Origin: Nocardioides sp. zg-1230
GTDB lineage: Bacteria > Actinomycetota > Actinomycetes > Propionibacteriales > Nocardioidaceae
Direction of reading: 5' to 3'
DNA: 64,000 nt
Assembly (NCBI RefSeq): GCF_013155335.1
Contig: NZ_JABJQZ010000002.1
Span: forward strand, 558,001-622,000
Shown here: in pieces, positions 6,953-14,457 of the stretch
Numbering within the stretch: position 1 is the first letter of the stretch
How the letters are laid out: each line of letters opens with the position of its first letter
Position numbers and translations under genes: made by a program
Notes under the pieces: model-generated
Database searches by the model: none
What the model was told of the DNA's origin: nothing
The model's input: only the letters and a program-made list of their open reading frames with translations

Positions 6953-7731
6953 TGGCTATCGCCAGCGATCTCGCGGCTAACTTCCTTCTTGTCGTTGAGG
7001 TGCCCAACGACTTCGTCGGCTCACGCTCGCTGGTGAAGCTGCAACATGAGGGCGACATCGGTGAGGGCGAGCAGTTCAATGCCCTAGCCACAGTTCACGG
7101 CTATCGGTTCGAGGGGGCTGCGTGGTCCAGTGTTGCCAGTTGGCACGTTGAGATACACGCCCCGCCTGGTTTGGCAATCGCTGGCCTCACCGCTCGAGTC
7201 TCGGACACGGATGACAGGGGAGAGTTGGTCACGCGGGAAGTCCTAATCTCGCCGGCGACGGGGCCGACGGCGCACATCAGCGGCGAGAAGACGCCGCTTG
7301 GGTCCTTGTCGTTCGCCGATCTGGAGTTACGCCCTGCCGCCGCGGGGCTTGTCAACCAGACTGTCGCTGGCGCGATCGTTGCCTCGTTGCTCCTCGGTGC
7401 AGGGTGCATCTGGACCGACCGGCTCTTCGACGCGATACAAGAAGCCGATCGAGCAGCCGCCGTCGCAGCGGTGATGCTCGCTGTCCCAGCCGTCCTCATC
7501 GCGCTCGTGGCCAGAGGTCCCGAGCATCCGTTGGTATCCCGCCTTTTGCTCGCTCCCCGACTCGTGAACTTCGCGGTCGCGACGGTCCTGCTTGCGACAG
7601 CGGCCGCGCTAGTCCTGGGACTTGACCAAGGCTCCTTTGAGTGGACGTTGAGAGCCTTGCTAGTAGGCCAACTGGTGCTCCTCGCCGTCGCGATCGGCAT
7701 TCGGATTCGCGCTGTCGGTGGTCGCACCTAG
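6952..7731 (+). CDS. Membrane partner of a two-gene unit (259 aa)
   Basis: The ATG overlaps the upstream stop (TAATG). Residues 1-25 (LAANFLLVVEVPNDF) and 60-75 (ASWHVEIHAPPGLAIAG) are beta-rich; from memory the family usually carries them directly after the module encoded upstream. The C-terminal half has four membrane helices, at about residues 135-152, 163-180, 190-210 and 225-245. The product is likely a membrane protein with a cytosolic or exposed N-terminal domain. Together with its neighbour it would make one protein of about 445 residues, so the split may be a frameshift or a genuine two-subunit form. Confidence 0.65.
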   Translation: MAIASDLAANFLLVVEVPNDFVGSRSLVKLQHEGDIGEGEQFNALATVHGYRFEGAAWSSVASWHVEIHAPPGLAIAGLTARVSDTDDRGELVTREVLISPATGPTAHISGEKTPLGSLSFADLELRPAAAGLVNQTVAGAIVASLLLGAGCIWTDRLFDAIQEADRAAAVAAVMLAVPAVLIALVARGPEHPLVSRLLLAPRLVNFAVATVLLATAAALVLGLDQGSFEWTLRALLVGQLVLLAVAIGIRIRAVGGRT

Positions 7732-7791
7732 CCTTCGCTTCACAGGTAGAGTCGATCTCGCACCATCAGGTGCACGGCTGGAGGAGCACAC

Positions 7792-7962
7792 ATGGCGAAG
7801 AAGAAGCACCTGCGCGTGACTCGCAAGGGCTCCACTGTGTCCGCCCCCAAGAAGGGACTCATGGTCCGCTCGGCTGAGAGCACGCGAATGACCGGCTTGC
7901 GGAGCCTGCCAGTAGAGAAGCGCCAGGCGGCTGTCACTGCCATGCTGCGCACTGCCCGCTGA
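7792..7962 (+). CDS. Small basic protein (56 aa)
   Basis: A strong GGAGGAG site lies 6 nt before the ATG. The product begins MAKKKHLRVTRKGS and is Lys/Arg-rich with a helical C-terminus (LPVEKRQAAVTAMLRTAR). There are no Cys pairs or membrane segments. Size, charge and the good ribosome site argue that it is real; it could bind nucleic acid, but no family is recognised. It lies 60 bp after the two-gene unit. Confidence 0.6.
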   Translation: MAKKKHLRVTRKGSTVSAPKKGLMVRSAESTRMTGLRSLPVEKRQAAVTAMLRTAR

Positions 7963-8031
7963 GCTCAGAGTATCCAGCCCTGAAGGGCCGTTCGTCCCTC
8001 CTCGTACGCAGCAAGCAATGGGCGAGGCCAG

Positions 8032-8047
8032 CCCGCCTGCGGGCGGG
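8032..8047. terminator. Possible GC hairpin between convergent genes
   Basis: CCCGCC-TGCG-GGCGGG, a 6-bp perfect stem without a T run, in the gap between the 56-aa gene and the convergent DUF4160-like gene. A weak candidate. Confidence 0.35.
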
Positions 8048-8101
8048 TAGCGCGTCAAGCCGCTAGTGGATTGGACTGAACCTGCGTCACCCATTCAGCC
8101 C

Positions 8102-8578
8102 TCAAGCCAACAGCGTGACAACGTCGCCGTGGTTCTTCTCCCACCACCCAGCGAACAGTCCGTGGTGCCTCCTGACGAGAGCTTTCATCTTCTTCACCTG
8201 CTTAGAGTTCGCCCAGGGCGGCAGGTCACCGTCGATCTCGGCGGTCTCGAGGTTGATCTTGATGTACTCGTGGTCGGGCTCGGACTTCTTGAGGATGTGC
8301 ACGTGCGGCGGCGGGTGGTCATTCGGCCATACGTGGACGCTGATGCCACCGTCGAAAAGTTTGCCGTCCGCGACCAGGGCGGTGATGAAACCATCGTCGT
8401 TGAATGCGACCGACCAGTCGTCCTTGTTCTCGCCGAACTCGAAGAGCGTAATCGCGACGAGTCGCCCCAATACGTCGTCGGCCTCGAGGCGGTCCTCCGA
8501 CTCGGCCAACTCCCATCCTGCCGGCTCGCCGAGGTTGTACCCGGCTCGCTCGCGCGGAGTCAGGTCGGTGTCCTTCAC
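8102..8578 (-). CDS. DUF4160-like protein (158 aa)
   Basis: The GTG at 8578 follows GGGAG. The first 60 residues are acidic and unassigned. From about residue 62 the DUF4160 pattern appears: ISVHVWPNDHPPPHVHI, then an Asp/Glu-rich strand and PPWANSKQVKKMKALVRRHHGLFAGWW. The HPPPHVH motif is the family hallmark. The family is often found in toxin-antitoxin-like pairs, but its biochemical role is not settled. No obvious partner overlaps it here. It is the last gene of the island on this side, with a copy of the island motif about 90 bp upstream of its start. Confidence 0.7.
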   Translation of the reverse strand: MKDTDLTPRERAGYNLGEPAGWELAESEDRLEADDVLGRLVAITLFEFGENKDDWSVAFNDDGFITALVADGKLFDGGISVHVWPNDHPPPHVHILKKSEPDHEYIKINLETAEIDGDLPPWANSKQVKKMKALVRRHHGLFAGWWEKNHGDVVTLLA

Positions 8579-8666
8579 GGGGTAAGTCTCCCAGCCCGGG
8601 GACGACCTAATCGACTGTTCTCGGTGACGGGACTGTTGCGTGAATCCGTGACATCCAGACCTAGCC

Positions 8667-8677
8667 CATTCCGCCGC
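8667..8677 (+). repeat. Intergenic island motif, copy 8
   Basis: CATTCCGCCGC in the divergent gap between the DUF4160-like gene and the hybrid kinase. It may mark the right limit of the island. Confidence 0.5.
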
Positions 8678-8869
8678 CAATGGCCCACATCGTCGACCGT
8701 CCCTAGGCGAACGGGTCTCTTGCCCTCCCAGGGTGACTCGGGCCAGAAGCGGTCCAGCCCCGACCAACCGGGCGCTGGCAGACTCGCCCGGTGGTTGCCG
8801 ACCCTGGCGACGCGGGTGGAGACTGGTCGGTGCGGTCGAGGGGTGCCCGACCGCAGGGAGGGACCGCCC

Positions 8870-11101
8870 GTGGTCGAACCTGCACCGTTCCCGGACCGGG
8901 GAACCGTCAGCGCCGCGGAGCACGAGCGGCTCCGCCGGGACTATGACGCCCTGGCTGACCAGTTCGGCGCCACGTCCGAGGTGCTCGAGGCCATGGGCCG
9001 GTCGACCGCGGATCCGGACGCGGTGCTCACGACCATCGTCGAGAACGCGCGCAGGCTGTGCCGGTCGGAGGCCGCGCACCTCTACCTCTTGGAAGGCGAC
9101 ACGTTCCGCCTCATGGAGACGGTCGGGATGTCCGAGGAGTCCCGGCGGGTGCTGACCGAGCACCCGATCTCCATGGACCGGGAGACCCTCACCGGACGCG
9201 TCGGTCTGGAGCGGAGGACGCTCCAGATCCGCGACGTGCTGGCCGACCCGGACTTCGGCCGCCACGACCTGCAGAGATCGGCGGGCTTCCGCACCGTGAT
9301 CGCCGCCCCTCTGATCGTCGACGACGCGGTCGTCGGCGCCCTCAACGTGTGGCGCAACGAGGTCCGCCCGTTCGACGACCGAGAGGTGGGCATCGTCAGC
9401 GCGTTCGCCGTCCAGGCGGCCATTGCCGTCAACGGAGTCGGGCTGGTCCAGCAGCTGGAGATGCGAGGAGCGGAGCTGGCCCGCAAGGTCGACGAGCTGG
9501 AGGCGCTCCGCGCGGTCGGCGAGGCAGTCAGCTCCACCCTCGACCTCCAGGACGTTCTCGACACGATCGCCGAGCATGCGGTCGCACTGTCCGGCACCGA
9601 CGGTGGCTCGATCATGGAGTACGACGAGCGAGAACGCCGGTTCGTCGTGCGCAGCGTCCACCGCACGGCTCCCGAGGTCGTCGAGCAGCTGCGCTCCGTG
9701 AGGATCGACCTCGACACGACGCTCGTCGGGAGAGCTGCGCTGGAGCGGCGCCCCATCGTCGTCCCCGACCTCACGGCCGTCGAGCTCGACCCGCACCTGG
9801 CGATCCTGCACGGCGCCGGGTGGTCCTCCCTCGTCGCCGTCCCCCTGCTTCGCGAGGACACGATCGTCGGCTCGCTGATCGTGCGGCGCAAGCGCACCGG
9901 CGACTTCTCCCCGGAGGTCGTCGACCTCCTGGAGACCTTCGCCAGCCAGTCGGCGCTGACGCTGCTGAACGCCCAGCTCTTCCGGGAGCTGAAGGAGCAG
10001 AGCCTGGCGCTGGAGCTGGCGAGCCGGCACAAGTCGGAGTTCCTGGCGAGCATGTCGCACGAGCTGCGCACCCCGCTCAACGCGGTGCTCGGCTTCTCGG
10101 AGGTGCTGCTCGAGCGCATGTTCGGCGACATCAACGAACGACAGGAGGAGTACCTGCGCGACATCCATGGCTCCGGGAAGCACCTGCTCGAGCTGCTGAA
10201 CGAGATCCTCGACCTCTCGAAGGTCGAAGCCGGACGGATGGAGCTCGACTACTCCGCGTTCGACCTGCGCCTGCTCCTCGAGGAGGCGGTGACCATGCTC
10301 CGTGAGCGGGCGACGGCGCACGGGGTCGACCTCACCGTCGACGTCGAGCCGGGCCTGGTCCAGGCGTACTCCGACCAGCTGCGGCTCAAGCAGGTCGTGC
10401 TCAACCTCGTGACGAACGCCGTCAAGTTCACCGGCGACGGCGGCTCGGTGACGGTGCGGGCACGGCGTACGCCGATCGACATCGAGGTCACGGTGACCGA
10501 TACCGGGGTCGGCGTCCCGGAGGTGGATCGTGAGCGCATCTTCGAGTCCTTCCAACAGGGCGGGCGGGGTCCCTCCCGCGAGGAGGGCACCGGACTCGGG
10601 CTGACCCTGTCGCGCCGCATCGTCGAGCTGCTCGGCGGCCGGATGTGGCTGGAGAGCGAGGTGGGTGTCGGCAGCACCTTCGGCTTCACGCTTCCGTCGC
10701 GCACCAGCGACGACGCCGCCGCTCCGGTGTCGACCTCCGGGATGTGCGAGGTCGTGGTGATCGAGGACGACCGACCCTCGCTCGATCTGTTCACGGCCTT
10801 CCTCGACGGCGCCTCGGTGCGGGTCATCGCCGCGCGCGACGGGGCGGCTGGGCTCGAGGCCGTGCGCTGGAGCCGGCCGAGCGCGGTGCTGCTGGACATC
10901 AGGCTGCCGGGCATGGACGGCTGGGCGGTGCTGACCGCCCTCAAGCAGGACCCCGAGACCCGCGACATCCCCGTGATCGTGGTGTCGATCGTGGACGAGC
11001 AGCAACGCGGCGCCGCGCTGGGGGCCGCGGCCTACCTCGTGAAGCCGGTCGGGCGCGGCGCACTGCTCGACGCCCTTGCTCGGGTCGGTGTGCTTCACTG
11101 A
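8870..11101 (+). CDS. Hybrid histidine kinase with two GAF domains and a receiver (743 aa)
   Basis: The GTG at 8870 has GGGAGG 8 nt upstream; the much longer open frame upstream is not conserved-looking. Order: coiled start, GAF 1 (about residues 40-190), GAF 2 (about 220-370), HisKA with SMSHELRTPLN (phospho-acceptor His397), HATPase with an LVTNAVKF N box, DTGVGVP and GTGLGLTLSRRI, then a receiver with VVIEDD, phospho-acceptor Asp676 (LLDIRLPG) and a C-terminal LVKPVG. There are no membrane helices, so it is a cytosolic sensor, with GAF domains likely binding a small ligand or redox cofactor. Its stop overlaps the CRP-type gene, suggesting one signalling unit. Confidence 0.9.
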   Translation: MVEPAPFPDRGTVSAAEHERLRRDYDALADQFGATSEVLEAMGRSTADPDAVLTTIVENARRLCRSEAAHLYLLEGDTFRLMETVGMSEESRRVLTEHPISMDRETLTGRVGLERRTLQIRDVLADPDFGRHDLQRSAGFRTVIAAPLIVDDAVVGALNVWRNEVRPFDDREVGIVSAFAVQAAIAVNGVGLVQQLEMRGAELARKVDELEALRAVGEAVSSTLDLQDVLDTIAEHAVALSGTDGGSIMEYDERERRFVVRSVHRTAPEVVEQLRSVRIDLDTTLVGRAALERRPIVVPDLTAVELDPHLAILHGAGWSSLVAVPLLREDTIVGSLIVRRKRTGDFSPEVVDLLETFASQSALTLLNAQLFRELKEQSLALELASRHKSEFLASMSHELRTPLNAVLGFSEVLLERMFGDINERQEEYLRDIHGSGKHLLELLNEILDLSKVEAGRMELDYSAFDLRLLLEEAVTMLRERATAHGVDLTVDVEPGLVQAYSDQLRLKQVVLNLVTNAVKFTGDGGSVTVRARRTPIDIEVTVTDTGVGVPEVDRERIFESFQQGGRGPSREEGTGLGLTLSRRIVELLGGRMWLESEVGVGSTFGFTLPSRTSDDAAAPVSTSGMCEVVVIEDDRPSLDLFTAFLDGASVRVIAARDGAAGLEAVRWSRPSAVLLDIRLPGMDGWAVLTALKQDPETRDIPVIVVSIVDEQQRGAALGAAAYLVKPVGRGALLDALARVGVLH

Positions 11102-11756
11102 CGCCGTGTGGCGGCTGCTCGAACCGCTGCGAGCCGAGGATCGGGAGGCGTTCCTCGCCCTCGCCCACCCCCGCACGTTCGCGCGCAACGAGATCTTGTG
11201 CCACGAGGGCGACCCGGCGGACTCGCTGCACCTCGTCGAACGCGGCCACCTGGCCGTGAGCGGCACACTGGCGTCGGGCGCCGCCGCGACCTTCACGGTC
11301 CTCTCGCCCGGGGACTACTTCGGCGAGCTTGCGCTGCTGCGCACCGACAGACGTCGCACGGCGACGGTGACGGCGCTCGAGCAGAGCCGGACACTCGCGG
11401 TCGCGGTTACGGCTTTCGACCGGCTCTGCGAGCACAACCCGGGCATCGAGCGGGTCGTGTCCACGCTCCTGGCCGATCGGATCGACCTCCTCAGCCGGCG
11501 ACTCCTCGAGACCATGTACGAGAGCTTGGATCACCGGGTCTGCCGCCGTCTCCTGGACCTCGCAGATGCCTACGGCGGGGGCGACGGCGCCGTCGTGATC
11601 CCGCTCAGCCAGGCCCAGCTCGCGGACCTGGTGGGTGCGACGCGGCCGCCGGTCAACCAGGTCCTGCAGCGGCTCGCGGACCGCGACGTGGTCCGCCTGA
11701 GCCGCTCACGGATCGAGGTCCTCGACCGGGCGGAGCTGCGCAGACTCAGTCCCTGA
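11088..11756 (+). CDS. CRP/FNR-type transcriptional regulator (222 aa)
   Basis: The N-terminal cyclic-nucleotide-binding beta roll spans about residues 5-120 (ARNEILCHEGDPADSLHLVERG, SPGDYFGELALL). It is followed by the dimer helix and a winged helix-turn-helix (LSQAQLADLVGATRPPVNQVL). The start is uncertain: GTG 11088 and GTG 11106 are both possible and neither has a clear ribosome site. I took 11088, which overlaps the end of the kinase and implies coupling. No Cys cluster of the FNR iron-sulfur type is present. It probably acts as the DNA-binding output near the GAF kinase. Ligand unknown. Confidence 0.85.
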   Translation: MCFTDAVWRLLEPLRAEDREAFLALAHPRTFARNEILCHEGDPADSLHLVERGHLAVSGTLASGAAATFTVLSPGDYFGELALLRTDRRRTATVTALEQSRTLAVAVTAFDRLCEHNPGIERVVSTLLADRIDLLSRRLLETMYESLDHRVCRRLLDLADAYGGGDGAVVIPLSQAQLADLVGATRPPVNQVLQRLADRDVVRLSRSRIEVLDRAELRRLSP

Positions 11757-11847
11757 GAAAGGGCGGAGTGTCTTCGGGCGAACAGAACTTTCCATGGCAG
11801 CGGCTCAGGATCGGTTCATCACCCAGATCCCAGCGAAGGAGCCCGAC

Positions 11848-12039
11848 ATGTCCCCCTACGAAGCCGAAGCCATCAGCCGAGTCATCATCGCCGACCGCCT
11901 CCGCGAGGCGGACCACCAGCGCCTCGCCCGCGAGCTCAGGCAGTCAAAGCGCCGCAGCAACGTCGGTGCCGCGACCGCGTCCGCCAGCCGGCGCACCCGC
12001 CTCTGGAAGCTGGTCCACCTCTCGCACGCCTACGGCTGA
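11848..12039 (+). CDS. Small conserved-type protein (63 aa)
   Basis: The internal ATG at 11848 is preceded by AAGGAG and gives MSPYEAEAISRVIIADRLREAD, a start style common to short actinobacterial proteins of unknown function. The middle is amphipathic helical and basic, and the tail carries RRTRLWKLVHLSH. No domain recognised. It lies 91 bp downstream of the CRP-type gene and 16 bp before the next small gene, so it may be cotranscribed. Confidence 0.6.
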   Translation: MSPYEAEAISRVIIADRLREADHQRLARELRQSKRRSNVGAATASASRRTRLWKLVHLSHAYG

Positions 12040-12055
12040 CCGGACGGAGCCGACC

Positions 12056-12319
12056 ATGTCCACCCAGCCCGCCACGCAGCCCGCCACCCAGCACGCCACC
12101 CAGACCCACCTGCTCCACGACGCGCTGCGTCAGGAGCTGCTGCGTCTGGCGCAGCACGAAGACGACGCGGCCAGCCGGGAGGCGGCACGCGTGCACTACT
12201 GGGAGCCCACTCCCGTCACCGTGGTCGTCCACCGACAGTGCGCCGCAGCCCTGCGCGACGCCGCTGACGAGCTTCTTGCGAAGGACGGTCCGGATCACGT
12301 CGCCGGCGCCCAGGCGTAG
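12056..12319 (+). CDS. Small hypothetical protein (87 aa)
   Basis: A GGAG lies 6 nt before the ATG. The N-terminus repeats a PATQ/HATQ tetrad, followed by an acidic helical stretch (LLHDALRQELLRLAQHEDDAAS) and VHYWEPTPVTVVVHRQC. No family recognised. Its last 25 bp overlap the 3' end of the convergent prolyl oligopeptidase gene. Confidence 0.55.
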   Translation: MSTQPATQPATQHATQTHLLHDALRQELLRLAQHEDDAASREAARVHYWEPTPVTVVVHRQCAAALRDAADELLAKDGPDHVAGAQA

Positions 12320-14271
12320 AAGCACAGCTCGTCGACGTCCTGCTCGATCAGCGCGGACCGGGTGGTGCCGCCGCCGTGTCCGGAGTCGCGCAGCGGCAGC
12401 AGCAGGTACGGCCCGCCGTCGGTGGCGTCTGCCTGCATCCGGGCGACCATCTTCACCGGGTCGTACGGCGGCGCCAACGTGTCGTTCATCGCCGGCACGA
12501 ACGCGATCGCCGGGTACCGGACCCCTGGCCGGACGTTGTGGTACGGCGAGTACCCGGCGAGGTACGCACCTTCGACCGGGTCCTCGGGCGAGCCGAGCTC
12601 GACGGTCGCGGTTCGGCCGTTGTCGAACCGGGTGAACCGGATCATGTCCAGCGTCGGCGCCCGGCAGAAGACGGCCCGGAACGCGTCCGGCGCCTGCAGG
12701 GCGGTGACAGCCACGAGGATGCCGCCATTGCTGTTCCCGCGCGAGACCAGCTGGCCGGTCGTCGTGCAGCCGTTGTCCACGAGCCAACGGGCGGCGGCGA
12801 TGTAGTCGTCGAACGCGTTCTGCCGGTTGGTCTTGATGGCGGCCTCGTGCCACTCCCGTCCGTACTCACCGCCGCCGCGGATGTTGGGGAAGGCAAGGGC
12901 TCCGCCGTTCTCGAGCCAGACCGCGTGGACGGGTGAGTACCACGGCGAGATGTCGATGTTGAACCCGCCGTACCCGCTGATCCGCGTCGGCAGTGGTCCG
13001 TCGGCCCCTCTGGGCCGCACGATGAACATCGAGACCTGCGTGCCGTCCTTCGACTCGTACCAGACCTGTTCGGTCACGGCGTCGATCGCCCCATCAGGCA
13101 CGTGGTAGCCCGTGAGCTCGTCGTCATCGAAGTCGTAGCGGTAGATCGACAAGGGTTGGACGAATGACTGGAACTCGACCCACACCTCGTCGCCGTTCCA
13201 GCTTCCGGTGACGCCGCTGACGACCCCGCCCCCCTCGTTCCCGTTGACCGATCCGAGACCGGGCAGTGCGACATCGCGGATCTTGGCGCCGTCTGGGGCG
13301 TGCACGGTGATTCGGTGCGACGCGGCGTGGGAGTAGACCGCGTACAAGCGCCCACCGATCCCGCTGACGGTCTGCAGGGTGTCGTTGCCCTCGGCGATGA
13401 CGGTGTGCCACACGGTTGGGCTCATCAGTGGTGCCCTGCACAGCCGGCCGCGCGGTGCCTCGAGGTCGGTGACGATGAGCAGGTCGTCGTCGACCACCTG
13501 GACCTGGTTCACGGCTTGCATGGTCGTCGTCACCGGCAGCAGCTCGTCGTCGGCCAGCCTGAGCAGGGACACGGTGTTCGCGTGGACGAAGTCCCACTGG
13601 TACAGGACGGCGTACCGGCCACACTCGGTCACGTCGACCCAGCACCAGTAGTCGGCGTGACCGCCGAAGACCTGCCGATCCTGAGCCGTGCCGATGCGGT
13701 GCTCGAGGATGACTTCGTTCGCGTCGGCAACCGCGGGATAGAAGAACGACCCCGAGTCCGGTCGCCATGCGGGGCGATAGTGGCTCGTGCCGCTGGGCTC
13801 GTCGGCGAGAACGGTTCCGGTGTCGATCTCGAGGACCTGGATCCGCGCGTCGTGGGTGCTTCCGGTCGCCGTGCCGAAGGCGACCAACCTGCCGTCGGGT
13901 GACGGTACGGCGTACACGAGCGCCTCGGCGGTCGGCCAGGTGTTCGGGTCGAGGACGGTCTCGAGCGGCCCGTCCGCCTCGCGGCGCATCCGCAACGCGA
14001 GCTTCTCGTCGTCGGGTGCGGCCTGCCAGACGAACTCGCGTCCGCCCGCGCGCACCGGCCGGGACAGCCGCTCGTAGCGCGACGCACGGCTCACGGCGGC
14101 GCGGAACCGGTCCCGCGCCGGGACCGCGTCGAGGAGCACGTGAGTGGCCGTCTCCTGCTCCGCGATCCAGTCCATCACCTCGGCGTCGTCGAACCGTTCG
14201 AGCCATTCGTAGGGATCAGGGATCCACTCGCCGTGAAACCAGAACCCACTGCCCGGATCGACCCTCACCAT
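12295..14271 (-). CDS. Prolyl oligopeptidase family serine peptidase (658 aa)
   Basis: The ATG at 14271 has GGAGGGA 5 nt upstream; the open frame before it is unlike the family. No signal peptide, so probably cytosolic. The N-terminal part is a seven-blade beta propeller (about residues 60-400), followed by an alpha/beta hydrolase domain. The nucleophile is Ser514 in SRGNSNGG. The Asp is in AMNDTLAPPYDP and the His in RDSGHGGG. This is the S9A arrangement for hydrolysing short proline-containing peptides. Length is close to the usual 650-700. It is divergently placed from the secreted M14 peptidase gene, giving a small peptide-degrading neighbourhood. Confidence 0.9.
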   Translation of the reverse strand: MVRVDPGSGFWFHGEWIPDPYEWLERFDDAEVMDWIAEQETATHVLLDAVPARDRFRAAVSRASRYERLSRPVRAGGREFVWQAAPDDEKLALRMRREADGPLETVLDPNTWPTAEALVYAVPSPDGRLVAFGTATGSTHDARIQVLEIDTGTVLADEPSGTSHYRPAWRPDSGSFFYPAVADANEVILEHRIGTAQDRQVFGGHADYWCWVDVTECGRYAVLYQWDFVHANTVSLLRLADDELLPVTTTMQAVNQVQVVDDDLLIVTDLEAPRGRLCRAPLMSPTVWHTVIAEGNDTLQTVSGIGGRLYAVYSHAASHRITVHAPDGAKIRDVALPGLGSVNGNEGGGVVSGVTGSWNGDEVWVEFQSFVQPLSIYRYDFDDDELTGYHVPDGAIDAVTEQVWYESKDGTQVSMFIVRPRGADGPLPTRISGYGGFNIDISPWYSPVHAVWLENGGALAFPNIRGGGEYGREWHEAAIKTNRQNAFDDYIAAARWLVDNGCTTTGQLVSRGNSNGGILVAVTALQAPDAFRAVFCRAPTLDMIRFTRFDNGRTATVELGSPEDPVEGAYLAGYSPYHNVRPGVRYPAIAFVPAMNDTLAPPYDPVKMVARMQADATDGGPYLLLPLRDSGHGGGTTRSALIEQDVDELCFYAWAPAT

Positions 14272-14457
14272 CCCGTCCCTCCGCTCGATGCGCCCGATGA
14301 TGCCGCAGCCCGCACGCCACGAGGTACGACACGCGACCCGCGAGAACTGTTGTCGCTCTACCACGCCGGGCCAGGAAGCGAACCACCAAAATTGGGCCTG
14401 CTGCTGGCCGGACGCCGGTGTTTTACTTTTAGCTTGTTCCTAGCGCGGGGAGAAGCC

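Noticed and set aside
5120..8578. Toxin-antitoxin module around the DUF4160-like gene
   Set aside because: No small partner overlaps or abuts it on the same strand; the 56-aa basic gene is convergent and 139 bp away.
1..8700. Classical integron with attC sites
   Set aside because: The intergenic motif recurs, but I found no integrase in the window, no consistent RYYYAAC...GTTRRRY pair around the copies (only ACTCAAC at 1501 fits), and genes face both ways.
8579..11296. Very long minus-strand open frame opposite the hybrid kinase
   Set aside because: It is a high-GC shadow: rich in Arg, His and Ala with no domain, while the plus strand has complete GAF, HisKA, HATPase and receiver motifs. 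Only its last part (8102-8578) is real.
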